Source: an uncultured Marvinbryantia sp.
GTDB lineage: Bacteria > Bacillota > Clostridia > Lachnospirales > Lachnospiraceae
Direction: 5' to 3'
DNA length: 40,057 nt
NCBI RefSeq assembly: GCF_905201705.1
Contig: NZ_CAJKOX010000039.1
Span: 1-40,057 of the forward strand
This document shows positions 15,849 through 23,755 of the stretch, in pieces (within the stretch, counting starts at the first letter, position 1; each line of letters opens with the position of its first letter). A program made the position numbers and the translations under genes. A model generated the notes under the pieces. It was not told the DNA's origin, did not search any database, and saw only the letters and a program-made list of their open reading frames with translations.

Positions 15849-16023
15849 ACCTGTTCACTCCCTTCAAAACGCAGAAGCCCCGACGTTTAAACTTGCCGCA
15901 CCACTTCACCGCCTGCTCATACAGCGGCGTGACATAGAATCCACGACCAAAATCCACATTGGGTCGGGAATGAATCAAGTCCGGTTCCCCGATTTGCAGA
16001 TAGGAACCATGATAGAGGATCAT
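15845..16023 (-). pseudogene. DUF3990 gene (ADP-ribosyltransferase-like fold) with out-of-frame internal deletion
   Basis: The first ~49 residues are a good DUF3990 N-terminus (MILYHGSYLQIGEPD, then NVDFGRGFYVTPLYEQAVKW and CGKFKRRG). DUF3990 proteins are normally about 150-170 residues and belong to the ADP-ribosyltransferase fold superfamily. Directly after KFKRRG the frame changes: another frame reads LLRFEGSEQV followed by a stop, which is the usual DUF3990 C-terminus. About 90-100 codons are therefore missing and the join is out of frame. The actual frame runs on to 15811 into the next gene, giving a 70-residue product with a meaningless tail. The start overlaps the upstream DUF3791 stop by 4 bases. 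Confidence 0.75.
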
Positions 16024-16259
16024 ACTTCCACACCCCTTTCTTTCATCACAGCAAGGATGTCGTCTACGATATATTCCCGGCTCTGAGTGTGCAGCACTTC
16101 ATACTCCGGCACGATGTAGCCGTTCAGAATATCACTTTTTTCAGTAAATGCCTGATAGACACGCTTTGCACCTACACCAAGTTTTGCGGCCACATTTTCA
16201 ATGCAGAACACAGCAAATTCAAGCTCTCTGAAATTTTTAATTTTCTTGTCCGGCATCAT
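16020..16259 (-). CDS. DUF3791 domain protein
   Basis: The 79-residue protein starts MMPDKKIKNFRELEF; GGAGGG 7 bases upstream decides for 16259 over the frame's upstream Met at 16292. The core FAVFCIENVAAKLGVGAKRVYQAFTEKSDIL and the end YEVLHTQSREYIVDDILAVMKERG match DUF3791. Function is unknown. Its stop overlaps the DUF3990 start (ATGA), so it was the first gene of a three-gene coupled cassette. By position it may be a partner of the DUF3990 protein. Confidence 0.8.
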   Translation of the reverse strand: MMPDKKIKNFRELEFAVFCIENVAAKLGVGAKRVYQAFTEKSDILNGYIVPEYEVLHTQSREYIVDDILAVMKERGVEV

Positions 16260-16607
16260 AAGCAGTCCCTCCTTTATTCCCGCGAGCAACAAGCCATGCG
16301 GACATGCCTGCGACGCCCTGCAAGGGCTGGTCCTTTAGGGCATGTCCATTTGGCGGCGCTGTGTGCCGGCAGCACACGTTTTGCACCGACCGAAGCGAAA
16401 CGTATCTTTATCAATCAGCCTATCACAGAAATACACTTTTAACAATCAAAAAGGATCAAATAAGATGTTAAGAAATACTGCCAAAAGAAGTAAAGGAAGC
16501 CGGCAAAAGGCAGCAGCGCATTCGTCTGCCGCCCCTGTAAGTATATGTCCGCGTAAGCCCCCGTTACATGCTCATACCTGCACCGCAAAGTTCCGTCCGC
16601 TCACGTC
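16260..16607. other. Gap between the DUF3791 cassette and GH28, with hairpin repeats but no convincing gene
   Basis: Nearly 350 bases hold no supported gene. The part from 16300 to 16402 is packed with inverted repeats (separate entry). A plus-strand frame from 16465 has a weak AAGGA upstream, but its product is rich in Lys, Arg, Ala and His without family features and runs over the GH28 gene. No clear terminator for GH28 and no clear promoter for the cassette were found. Confidence 0.6.
16300..16402. repeat. Cluster of four inverted repeats (REP-like)
   Basis: GGACATGCC (16300-16308) pairs with GGCATGTCC (16339-16347). Inside it lies GCCCT-GCA-AGGGC (16315-16327). GTGTGC-CGGCA-GCACAC (16361-16377) follows, then CGTTTTGC (16377-16384) with GCGAAACG (16395-16402). 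The nested and tandem stems resemble a bacterial interspersed repeat mosaic. Confidence 0.6.
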
Positions 16608-18158
16608 TTACTGCCGAAATGCGCTGCTGATATTTTTAAGCGTAATATTTTCGCAATATTTCATAGAAATTTCCTGCTCTTTTCCATCCTCCCGGCATCC
16701 AAGCCGGATATTTTCAAAAACAATATTTCTCAGCTGATGTCCTTTCTGACCAAATCCGCAGAGCTCCAGCGCTTTACAGAAAACTTTTTCCTTCTGGTCT
16801 TTCAGATACTGCCCGGTCACATACACATTTTGAAATCTGCAATCCTCGAAGACCGGCGGCTCCGGCGCGCCTTCCCCGTCGTCATTGTAATCTACGCTGT
16901 GGAAAAGAAGCCGGGCGGCGGCGCAGTCTCTGACCGTTACGTTCCGCACATAGCCGCCCCGCTTTGCGGTTGCCTTTATTTCAATACCGCAGCGGGACTG
17001 CGTCATATCACAATCCCAGATGGAAACATTCTCCACACCGCCGGATATTTCACTTCCTATGGTGATGCCGTGGCCACAGACGCAGCGGCAGTCAAAAATG
17101 CGGATATTTCTGCACGGTCTGCCGATTCTGTTTCCCTCCGGGTTTTTCCCGGATTTGATGGAAACCGCATCATCTCCGGTATGAAACACACAGGCAAATA
17201 TCGTGCAGTTTGTGGAAGAATCCGGATCCCACCCGTCGCCGTTCCACACATCCTGCGAGAAAAACGTACAGTGATCCGTCACAATATGGTCTGAATATAC
17301 CATATGCACATTCCAGCTGGCGCCGTCCTTAAGCGTCAGCCCCGAAACAACTATATTGCGGCAGTTGCTGATATTGATCAGCCTTGAACGCAGGCGTCCG
17401 GGGATGGTTTCCGGCTTCTCGTATTCCCGGATTTTATCGCCCAGCGCCAGAAGCTGCTCTTTCATTTTGTCCGTTTCAAAAGCAATCATCCGCTCCGCCA
17501 GTTTTTTCCCGCCGCCCGCTATCGTACCGTGTCCGCGAATTGTCACATTGCAGCAGTTATAGCCCCCGGTGCTGTCCATTTCGCCCAGATTCAGCAGGCT
17601 GCTGTAGCACATCCTTTCAATACCTTCAAATCTGCTCGGAATATACGGAAGATAATCCTCCCTGTCTGCTGTCCCCTGCAGAACCGCCCCTTCTTCCAGA
17701 TAAACCTCCATATTGCTGTGCAGCCGCAAAGCTCCTGTCAGAAAGATGCCTGCCGGGATATATACAAGCGAATCTTCATCGCATTCATCTATTGCCCGCT
17801 GGATAGCCTGCGTATTTACTGTCCTGCCATCCCCTGCCGCCCGGTACGGAGCCGCTGTAATATCCAGTCTCCGTTTTTTTCTTTTCGTTTTTACAGCAAG
17901 TCTTTCGCAGGCTATACAGGTATCGTTTTCCATCCAGTATATCGCAATTTCGTAATCCCGTTCCGGCTCCAGTCCGTCAAATGTATAATGTGTCTTATCC
18001 GTTTCCCCGGCTTTTTTTCCATTAACAGAAAGAATATATCTGTGCCCCGTCAAAAAACGCTCCGGCTTTTCCCAGTAAACGGTGAGCGCTGTATCTGTTT
18101 CTATTGTCTCTGTTTTCCATTCTGTCTGTTTACCTGATTCGCCCTCAAATCTGTCCAT
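16608..18158 (-). CDS. Glycoside hydrolase family 28 protein (polygalacturonase-like), cytoplasmic
   Basis: The 516-residue protein has an N-terminal fibronectin-III-like domain (about 1-95) and a right-handed parallel beta-helix. GH28 catalytic motifs are present: DGWDPDSS near residue 307 (the N-T-D motif region), TGDDAVSIKSG near 325, CGHGITIGSE near 360, and IEIKAT near 389 in place of the usual R-I-K. GH28 enzymes hydrolyse alpha-galacturonide or related linkages in pectins. No signal peptide is visible, so it probably acts inside the cell on imported oligosaccharides, like many exo-acting members. It is the last gene of the sensor operon, 35 bases after the response regulator. The exact substrate (homo-, rhamno- or xylogalacturonan) cannot be told. 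Confidence 0.88.
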   Translation of the reverse strand: MDRFEGESGKQTEWKTETIETDTALTVYWEKPERFLTGHRYILSVNGKKAGETDKTHYTFDGLEPERDYEIAIYWMENDTCIACERLAVKTKRKKRRLDITAAPYRAAGDGRTVNTQAIQRAIDECDEDSLVYIPAGIFLTGALRLHSNMEVYLEEGAVLQGTADREDYLPYIPSRFEGIERMCYSSLLNLGEMDSTGGYNCCNVTIRGHGTIAGGGKKLAERMIAFETDKMKEQLLALGDKIREYEKPETIPGRLRSRLINISNCRNIVVSGLTLKDGASWNVHMVYSDHIVTDHCTFFSQDVWNGDGWDPDSSTNCTIFACVFHTGDDAVSIKSGKNPEGNRIGRPCRNIRIFDCRCVCGHGITIGSEISGGVENVSIWDCDMTQSRCGIEIKATAKRGGYVRNVTVRDCAAARLLFHSVDYNDDGEGAPEPPVFEDCRFQNVYVTGQYLKDQKEKVFCKALELCGFGQKGHQLRNIVFENIRLGCREDGKEQEISMKYCENITLKNISSAFRQ

Positions 18159-18193
18159 ATTGCATCTCTTTTCCTTTTACATTGCTTTTCTCT

Positions 18194-19681
18194 TTATGTC
18201 TCTTTTCCCGTTTTTTGTTCGGATTCCCGGAACTCTCTTGGAGTTACTCCCGTATACTTTTTAAACACTCTGGAAAAATAATTCGAATTGGAATATCCGG
18301 TATGTATCGCCACGTCCGTCACCGTCCATTCTTTGTTTTTCAGCAGGTTTTTCGCCTTTTCCATACGCACGCCCTCTACATAGGCGGTCAGATTAATCCC
18401 CGTTCTTTCTTTAAAAAGCGTAGATAAATAACTCACGCCCAGACCATACTTCTGAGCAATCTCCGTGGCATTCAACGGTTCCCCGTAATTTTTTTCTATA
18501 TATTCCCGGATACGGGTAATTACATCGGCGGAATCCTTTTTCTGTACCGCTTCGAACAAATTGTAAACCAGATTTTTCAGACTTGTTTTCAGCTCCTCCT
18601 CTGTACGGTAAGCCAGCAGGTAATCCCTGCTTTTGAAATCATGAAACAGGATATTAAAATCAATATCTCCGCCCGCATTTCCGGGGACATGGCTCAGAAA
18701 AACAAGAATCTCATTGATTTCCTCTTCTATCAGCGCTACCGGGCTGGTTTCCTGTATCAGCAAATCGATGCACTCCAGAATCGTCGCCTTTGCAAGGCTG
18801 AATTCCTCTTTTCGGATCTGTCTGTAGACCTGTTCCAGCTCCTCCCGGATTCTGTTTTTCCGTTCTGTATATTCTTTGTTTTCGCACAGCGAACGAGTAA
18901 TCATTCTGCTTTCCTGAGAAAACATCTTTCTTTTCAGGAAGCAGATGCTCTGCGCCACCGCTTCCTGAAACCTCCTGTATGCAAAAACCTCCGACACAGC
19001 CGCCCTCATTTCCGGCTCCTCCATTGTATCCAAAACGACCCGTGCGCATTGTCTGCCGATTTCCCGGTCTTCCTCCACAGCGTTAATCAGAAACACGTAA
19101 CAGGTACTGCGGGAACAGTTTCTCAGAAAATAAACGCAGCAGTTCTGATGTAAAAGCAGACTGCTTTGCAGCTCAACCGCTATTTTTTCCCCGACGTCCT
19201 CTTTTGCAGAGTAAAACCCAATCGCCATCACATACGGATACTGGAAAATCATATTCTGGTCCGCCTCGTCCACCCGAATACTCCGGTTCATGCCGGACAG
19301 CTTCTTTTCGTGAATCCTGTGAAGTATTTTCCGGAGCAGCTCCTCCAGTTCTTTTTTATTAACAGGCTTCAGCAGGTATGCCTCTACTCCCAGGGAAATG
19401 GCTGTCTTCGCGTAAGAAAAATCGCTGTATGCGCTCATAATCACATAGTCGGTGCCGGGATGCTTCTTTTTTGCCTCCGTAATAAAGGCAAGGCCGTCCA
19501 TTCTAGGCATACGGATATCCACCAGCACAATCTGCGGGCGGAAGCTGTCCATCAGCGCCAGAGCTTCTTCACCATTCCCCGCCTCTTCAATTTCCATAAT
19601 TCCGAAGGCTTCCCAGTCTATCCTGTTCCGGATACTCTTCCGGATAAATTTTTCATCATCAATAATCAGAACTCTATACAT
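18194..19681 (-). CDS. YesN-like response regulator with AraC-type DNA-binding domain
   Basis: The 495-residue protein begins MYRVLIIDDEKFIRKSI. The receiver domain has the acidic pair in IIDDE, the phosphorylation site Asp55 (VDIRMPRMDG) and the conserved Lys in LLKPV. A middle region of about 250 residues has no clear motif. The C-terminus (about 395-495) is an AraC/XylS helix-turn-helix with NATEIAQKYGLGVSYLSTLFKE and the signature VAIHTGYSNSNYFSRVFKK. The ATG at 19681 has GGGGAGA upstream and overlaps the kinase gene by 8 bases. It most likely activates the glycan transport and hydrolase genes upstream in this locus. Confidence 0.93.
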   Translation of the reverse strand: MYRVLIIDDEKFIRKSIRNRIDWEAFGIMEIEEAGNGEEALALMDSFRPQIVLVDIRMPRMDGLAFITEAKKKHPGTDYVIMSAYSDFSYAKTAISLGVEAYLLKPVNKKELEELLRKILHRIHEKKLSGMNRSIRVDEADQNMIFQYPYVMAIGFYSAKEDVGEKIAVELQSSLLLHQNCCVYFLRNCSRSTCYVFLINAVEEDREIGRQCARVVLDTMEEPEMRAAVSEVFAYRRFQEAVAQSICFLKRKMFSQESRMITRSLCENKEYTERKNRIREELEQVYRQIRKEEFSLAKATILECIDLLIQETSPVALIEEEINEILVFLSHVPGNAGGDIDFNILFHDFKSRDYLLAYRTEEELKTSLKNLVYNLFEAVQKKDSADVITRIREYIEKNYGEPLNATEIAQKYGLGVSYLSTLFKERTGINLTAYVEGVRMEKAKNLLKNKEWTVTDVAIHTGYSNSNYFSRVFKKYTGVTPREFRESEQKTGKET

Positions 19682-21461
19682 GCGTCTCTCCCCTTTTCTC
19701 CGCTTCATTTTTCACATCTGCGCTGCCCAGACAGGAAAAAGGAATTTTCATTGCGATGCAGGTGCCCTTTCCTTCTTTACTGAAAATCTCGAAAGAATAG
19801 CCGGAACCGTAAAAAAGCTTCGACCTGAGATGCACATTTAAGATTCCCAGGCTCTTATACTGTTCGATATATTCCAGCGGATGTTCTCCTGTCACTTCCA
19901 GGCGTTCATTCAGCTCTTTCAGCTTTTCCGCCGGAATTCCGGTTCCATTGTCATATATCATGATGGAAACCTGCTCTCCCTCTTTTTTTATCCAGATTCT
20001 CAGCATACCATTGGCATCTGTATCACCAAGTCCGTGGGACACCGCATTTTCCAGAAGAGGCTGCAAAGTAAACTTCAGAATCCGGCATCCCAGGCATTTT
20101 TCATCAATATCGTAAAAAACCTCAAAGCGGTCCTCAAACCGTATTTTTATCACGGTCACGTAATTTTTTATCTGTTCCAGTTCTTCGGCAATCGTAGTGA
20201 CATTTTCAAATCTGGTATTGTAGCGCAGCATACCGCTTAAACATGTACATACCTCAATTACCTCGTCGTCCATGCCCTCACTTGCCAGTCCCATGATTGT
20301 TTCCATGATGTTGAAAATAAAATGCGGGTTAATCTGCTGCTGAAGCGCCTTGATTTCCGCCTCTTTTACAAGAAGCTGTTCCGATTCCACCCGGCTGACA
20401 AGCTCGTCGATTCGCCGCATCATGTCATTGAATTCCTGAATCAGAATGCTGATCTCATCCTGGGTATCCGCCTGTACCCTGGTGGTCAGATCTCCTGTTT
20501 TTACCTTTTCCATACCCTCCGCCAGCCGGGTAAAATTTACCGTTATAATGGAAAACATTTTTCCGGAAATCAGAAGCGTAATCCCCACCATAAATAAAAC
20601 CAGCAGAACAAGAAGCGGAATAATCTGATTCTGCTCCTTCAGAATCTCTGCTTTGGAGCTGGCGAGACAGAGATGCCAGCCTGTATTTGCAGACGTTCCG
20701 TAAGTAATAATATAATCCTCTGTTTCGTAAGTACCCTCCCCGTTTTTTCCCATCAGCTCAGGCGGAACCCGCACTTCCATCTTATCGTAGAAAAGCACAT
20801 TATCCTCGTTGTCCAGAATGGTCGCCCCGGCAATTTTATTAAAGCTGTGCAGAAATCTCTCTTTCAGGTAGTCCATATTCATGTCAATTTTCAGATATCC
20901 CACTACCCTGGAGGTATAAAGGTCCTCAATTTTATAAACGCAGGACTGGACGGAACCTGCCCCGCCCGTCTCCTCCTCGTTTGCCATCAATACCTTTTTG
21001 TCTCTGGTCCAGATAATTTCCTGATACCAGTCCGTATAGCGGTAATCGGGAATCCGGATTGCCCCATCCTCATCCTGTATGGAATACACACTGTTCCAGT
21101 CCTCTGTCCGGTAAAAGCTCATTTCCAGATCCGGGTTCAGATAATAATACTGGCTCTCAATTCCCCGAATCAGCGCCATATCGGCTATGGTATCCTCCTT
21201 ATTTCTCATAAAGTGAATAATATCCTCGTTATAAATAATAGTATCCGCTATATTATCCACATTTTCAAAATACTGCTGCATCGTAACCAGCGTGGATTCC
21301 ATCAGGCTCTGCCGCAGGTTTTCCGCCTGTTTCATTGCGTTTTCACGCATAATCCAGTACAGAAACATCGCCACGATCAGATTGGACCCTATAATAATCA
21401 AAATCAGATACTTCAGAAATCTTCGTGTGATGGTCTGCTTTTGTTTTATCATCGTTTTCAT
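19674..21461 (-). CDS. YesM/LytS-family sensor histidine kinase
   Basis: The 595-residue membrane kinase has a first membrane helix (about 15-35), a Cache-like extracellular sensor domain, a second helix (about 280-300, LLVLLVLFMVGITLLI), and a HAMP domain (FTRLAEGMEKVKTGDLTTRV). The His_kinase domain follows, with phospho-acceptor His380 in INPHFIFN, then an HATPase domain with N box LQPLLENAVSHGL and GTGIP. YesM-type kinases commonly respond to sugars and phosphorylate a YesN regulator, here encoded next with overlap. Unusually, a solute-binding lipoprotein gene precedes it by 3 bases, which may supply ligand sensing. Confidence 0.92.
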   Translation of the reverse strand: MKTMIKQKQTITRRFLKYLILIIIGSNLIVAMFLYWIMRENAMKQAENLRQSLMESTLVTMQQYFENVDNIADTIIYNEDIIHFMRNKEDTIADMALIRGIESQYYYLNPDLEMSFYRTEDWNSVYSIQDEDGAIRIPDYRYTDWYQEIIWTRDKKVLMANEEETGGAGSVQSCVYKIEDLYTSRVVGYLKIDMNMDYLKERFLHSFNKIAGATILDNEDNVLFYDKMEVRVPPELMGKNGEGTYETEDYIITYGTSANTGWHLCLASSKAEILKEQNQIIPLLVLLVLFMVGITLLISGKMFSIITVNFTRLAEGMEKVKTGDLTTRVQADTQDEISILIQEFNDMMRRIDELVSRVESEQLLVKEAEIKALQQQINPHFIFNIMETIMGLASEGMDDEVIEVCTCLSGMLRYNTRFENVTTIAEELEQIKNYVTVIKIRFEDRFEVFYDIDEKCLGCRILKFTLQPLLENAVSHGLGDTDANGMLRIWIKKEGEQVSIMIYDNGTGIPAEKLKELNERLEVTGEHPLEYIEQYKSLGILNVHLRSKLFYGSGYSFEIFSKEGKGTCIAMKIPFSCLGSADVKNEAEKRGETHV

Positions 21462-21464
21462 AAC

Positions 21465-22754
21465 TCAGCTCTGCTCCGCTCTCAGTGACTTCATTTCTTC
21501 CTCTATCTTTGCGAATGTATAGTCCAGCTCCTGCTCATTCAGCATATACAAAGACACCTCGTTTTTCATCGCCTCAAGCCCCGCGTAGTACAAAACATCC
21601 GCCGCGCTGCTTCCTTCCGGCACTCCGTCGCCCAGAAAATATTCCTTATGCGCCGGAATCTGCGTGGAGGCAAGATATGTCTGCCGGACCTCGTCTGTCT
21701 GCCAGGCCGGAACCGTCCCGTTTTCCGCCAGTATCAGTCCGCCCTGCCTGCCGGCGCAAAACTCCATAAAGCGGTATGCTTCCTCCGGGTACTGCGAGGC
21801 TTCCGCCATACAGACAACCGCCGTCTGGTACACCTGCGCACGCTCCCTGTTATCCCATACCGGCAGCTGCGCCACGTCATATTCCAGTTGCAGTCCCTGT
21901 TTGCGTATCTCCTCATTGAGAAGATTTACTTCGCTGTCCTCTCCGAAATACATGCCAAGCCTGCCCTCCAGAAACAGCATATTATATCCGTTCCATTCCT
22001 CATCCGCCCATTCGAAATAGGGGAAATTTGCCGCAAATTCACTGTTAAATTCGTGACACCATTCTGCGGAGCTGCGAAAAATTTCCAGATTCTCCCTGTC
22101 ATACGGGTCAGATGCCCCCGCTGTGCGCGCAGGAAGCATCCACCAGATGCCGTCTCCGCCAAAGCCCATAGAGCCATAAATCTTCTTATGGTCCGACCAG
22201 CCCGTCAGCTGCTTTGCCGTCTCCTTATAGTCCTCCCAGGTCCATTCTTCTTCCGGATAGTCCACTCCCAGCCGGTCAAACAGCGTTTTATTGTAGTACA
22301 CACAGATTTTTCCAATCCGGTACGGAATCATATAATATGCCTCCTCTTCCTGCATATCTCCGTACCACGTCTCATAATACGCCGCCTCGTCGCTGTCCGC
22401 GTACCAGGGTGATAAATCTTTAAAAACCTTTTTGTGCCGCCATACCGCCGCTTCATTTGCATCCCGGAAAAAGATACAGTCCGCCGGAACCTCATGGTTT
22501 TTAATGCGCATCATCTGCTGGGTATACTCCGAATCCGGAATCAGATGGATATTAATACCGGCTTCTCCATTCTGCTCCTCATAAGCCTCCGCCAGAAACT
22601 CCAGATTCTCTTTTTCACTCTGACCCGCATATATTTCCAGCACCGGTCTGCTCTCTGCTTCCGTTTCCACGACCTCCGGTTTTTCCTGCCCGCATCCGTA
22701 GCAGGAAACAACCGCCGCCAGTGCAAGCGCCAGACATAATAACCGCTTTTTCAT
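21465..22754 (-). CDS. Family 1 extracellular solute-binding lipoprotein linked to the sensor kinase
   Basis: The 429-residue protein has a lipoprotein signal peptide, MKKRLLCLALALAAVVSC, with a lipobox VVSC that makes Cys18 the likely lipid anchor. The mature part has the fold of sugar-binding proteins, for example NLEFLAEAYEEQNGE and LTGWSDHKKIYGSMGF. No permease genes follow; the next genes encode a YesM kinase and YesN regulator with a 3-base gap. It may therefore serve as a sensor partner of the kinase, as in three-component systems. Alternatively it may be a second binding protein for the permeases at 22913-24654. It has its own promoter at 22789-22817. Confidence 0.87.
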   Translation of the reverse strand: MKKRLLCLALALAAVVSCYGCGQEKPEVVETEAESRPVLEIYAGQSEKENLEFLAEAYEEQNGEAGINIHLIPDSEYTQQMMRIKNHEVPADCIFFRDANEAAVWRHKKVFKDLSPWYADSDEAAYYETWYGDMQEEEAYYMIPYRIGKICVYYNKTLFDRLGVDYPEEEWTWEDYKETAKQLTGWSDHKKIYGSMGFGGDGIWWMLPARTAGASDPYDRENLEIFRSSAEWCHEFNSEFAANFPYFEWADEEWNGYNMLFLEGRLGMYFGEDSEVNLLNEEIRKQGLQLEYDVAQLPVWDNRERAQVYQTAVVCMAEASQYPEEAYRFMEFCAGRQGGLILAENGTVPAWQTDEVRQTYLASTQIPAHKEYFLGDGVPEGSSAADVLYYAGLEAMKNEVSLYMLNEQELDYTFAKIEEEMKSLRAEQS

Positions 22755-22788
22755 TCCGCTCCCCCAATAAATTAAAATCTTTATTTAT

Positions 22789-22817
22789 ATCATAAAGGAT
22801 AAGCGTTCATCCGTAAA
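22789..22817 (-). promoter_or_regulatory. Promoter of the SBP-kinase-regulator-GH28 operon
   Basis: On the minus strand TTTACG (22812-22817) and TATGAT (22789-22794) have a 17-base spacer. It lies between the hairpin at 22851-22900 and the lipoprotein gene. The sensor operon can thus be made independently of the transporter operon. Confidence 0.55.
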
Positions 22818-22850
22818 GTCATATCTTTTACTGTGAACGGAGTGAACAGT

Positions 22851-22900
22851 AAGCTGCTGCCCCGGACAAACATCTATATATTTGTCCGGGGCAGCAGCTT
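22851..22900 (-). terminator. Long hairpin ending the transporter operon
   Basis: A perfect 20-bp stem (22851-22870 with 22881-22900) has a 10-base loop, 12 bases after the MalG-like gene. A smaller repeat, ACTGT-N11-ACAGT, follows on the minus strand. The T-run is weak, so it may also act as a barrier that stabilises mRNA. Confidence 0.75.
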
Positions 22901-22912
22901 TCCTTTTCCCGT

Positions 22913-23755
22913 TTATCCCTTTAACCCACTGGTACTAATTCCTTCCACAATATTTTTCTGGAAGAAAAAGAACAGCACAATCGGAGGTACCAGAGAAAGA
23001 ATACTCATAGCGAACATCGCGCCCCAGTCAGTCATGGAGGTGGGGTCTGAAAACAGCTTTAGGGCTACTGACACGGTATATTTTTTCGGAGAAGTCAGAT
23101 AAATCAACGGTCCGAAGAAGTCTTCCCATTTCCAGTAAAACTGGAAGATAACGGAGGTTGCTATGGAAGGTTTAATCAGAGGCAGAATTATCCTGGTATA
23201 AACCGTGAATTTCCCTGCCCCGTCCAGATACGCCGCCTCATCAAGCTCAGCAGGAATGGAGCGTATAAACTGCATATGCTGAAAGATAAAAAACGCACTT
23301 CCCAGCCAGAGAGGCAGTACCAGCGGCAGATATGTATTAATCCATCCAAGCTTATTGAACATAATGTACTGCGGGACCATCACTACCTGTGACGGCAGCA
23401 TCAGCGAAATCATGATAGTAAAAAACCAGAAATTCTTAAATCTGAATTCTGTTCTGGCGAACCCGTATGCCACCAGCGGGCAGGAAACAACCACTCCCAG
23501 AACGCTCAACAGCACCACAATAAATGTGTTGCAGAAAAATGTCGTAAACGAAATTCCGCCAAAGCCTTTCCACCCATTAACGTAGTTTGAAAATTTCAAT
23601 TCCTTTGGAATCAGATTCGCCGCATCCACAAATACCTGCGAGCTGTCCTTCAGTGAGCTGGCAAGCATCCACAGTATCGGGTAGAGGGATGTCACCGCAA
23701 ACAAAATGCACAGCGTATGGAATACCACACTTCCTATCTGTTTTTTTCTCTTCAT
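22913..23755 (-). CDS. Carbohydrate ABC transporter permease, MalG type
   Basis: The 280-residue protein has six membrane helices, starting LCILFAVTSLYPILWMLASS. The cytoplasmic EAA loop reads DEAAYLDGAGKFTVYTRIILP near residue 180, the contact site for the ATPase. The typical end for MalG-like proteins, EGISTSGLKG, is present. It overlaps the MalF-like gene by one base. Together they form the channel of a CUT1 oligosaccharide importer. No ATPase gene lies nearby, so a shared MsmX-type ATPase encoded elsewhere is expected, as is common for CUT1 importers. Confidence 0.92.
   Translation of the reverse strand: MKRKKQIGSVVFHTLCILFAVTSLYPILWMLASSLKDSSQVFVDAANLIPKELKFSNYVNGWKGFGGISFTTFFCNTFIVVLLSVLGVVVSCPLVAYGFARTEFRFKNFWFFTIMISLMLPSQVVMVPQYIMFNKLGWINTYLPLVLPLWLGSAFFIFQHMQFIRSIPAELDEAAYLDGAGKFTVYTRIILPLIKPSIATSVIFQFYWKWEDFFGPLIYLTSPKKYTVSVALKLFSDPTSMTDWGAMFAMSILSLVPPIVLFFFFQKNIVEGISTSGLKG

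Noticed and set aside
14624..15937. 437-codon plus-strand open frame opposite the ABC ATPase and DUF genes
   Set aside because: It lies antisense to well-supported genes, runs through a terminator, and has His/Arg/Leu-rich composition without any family motif; it is a shadow frame of GC-richer coding DNA.
16342..16737. Plus-strand frame with weak AAGGA before an ATG at 16465
   Set aside because: The product is basic and low in information, overlaps the end of GH28 antisense, and shows no known family.
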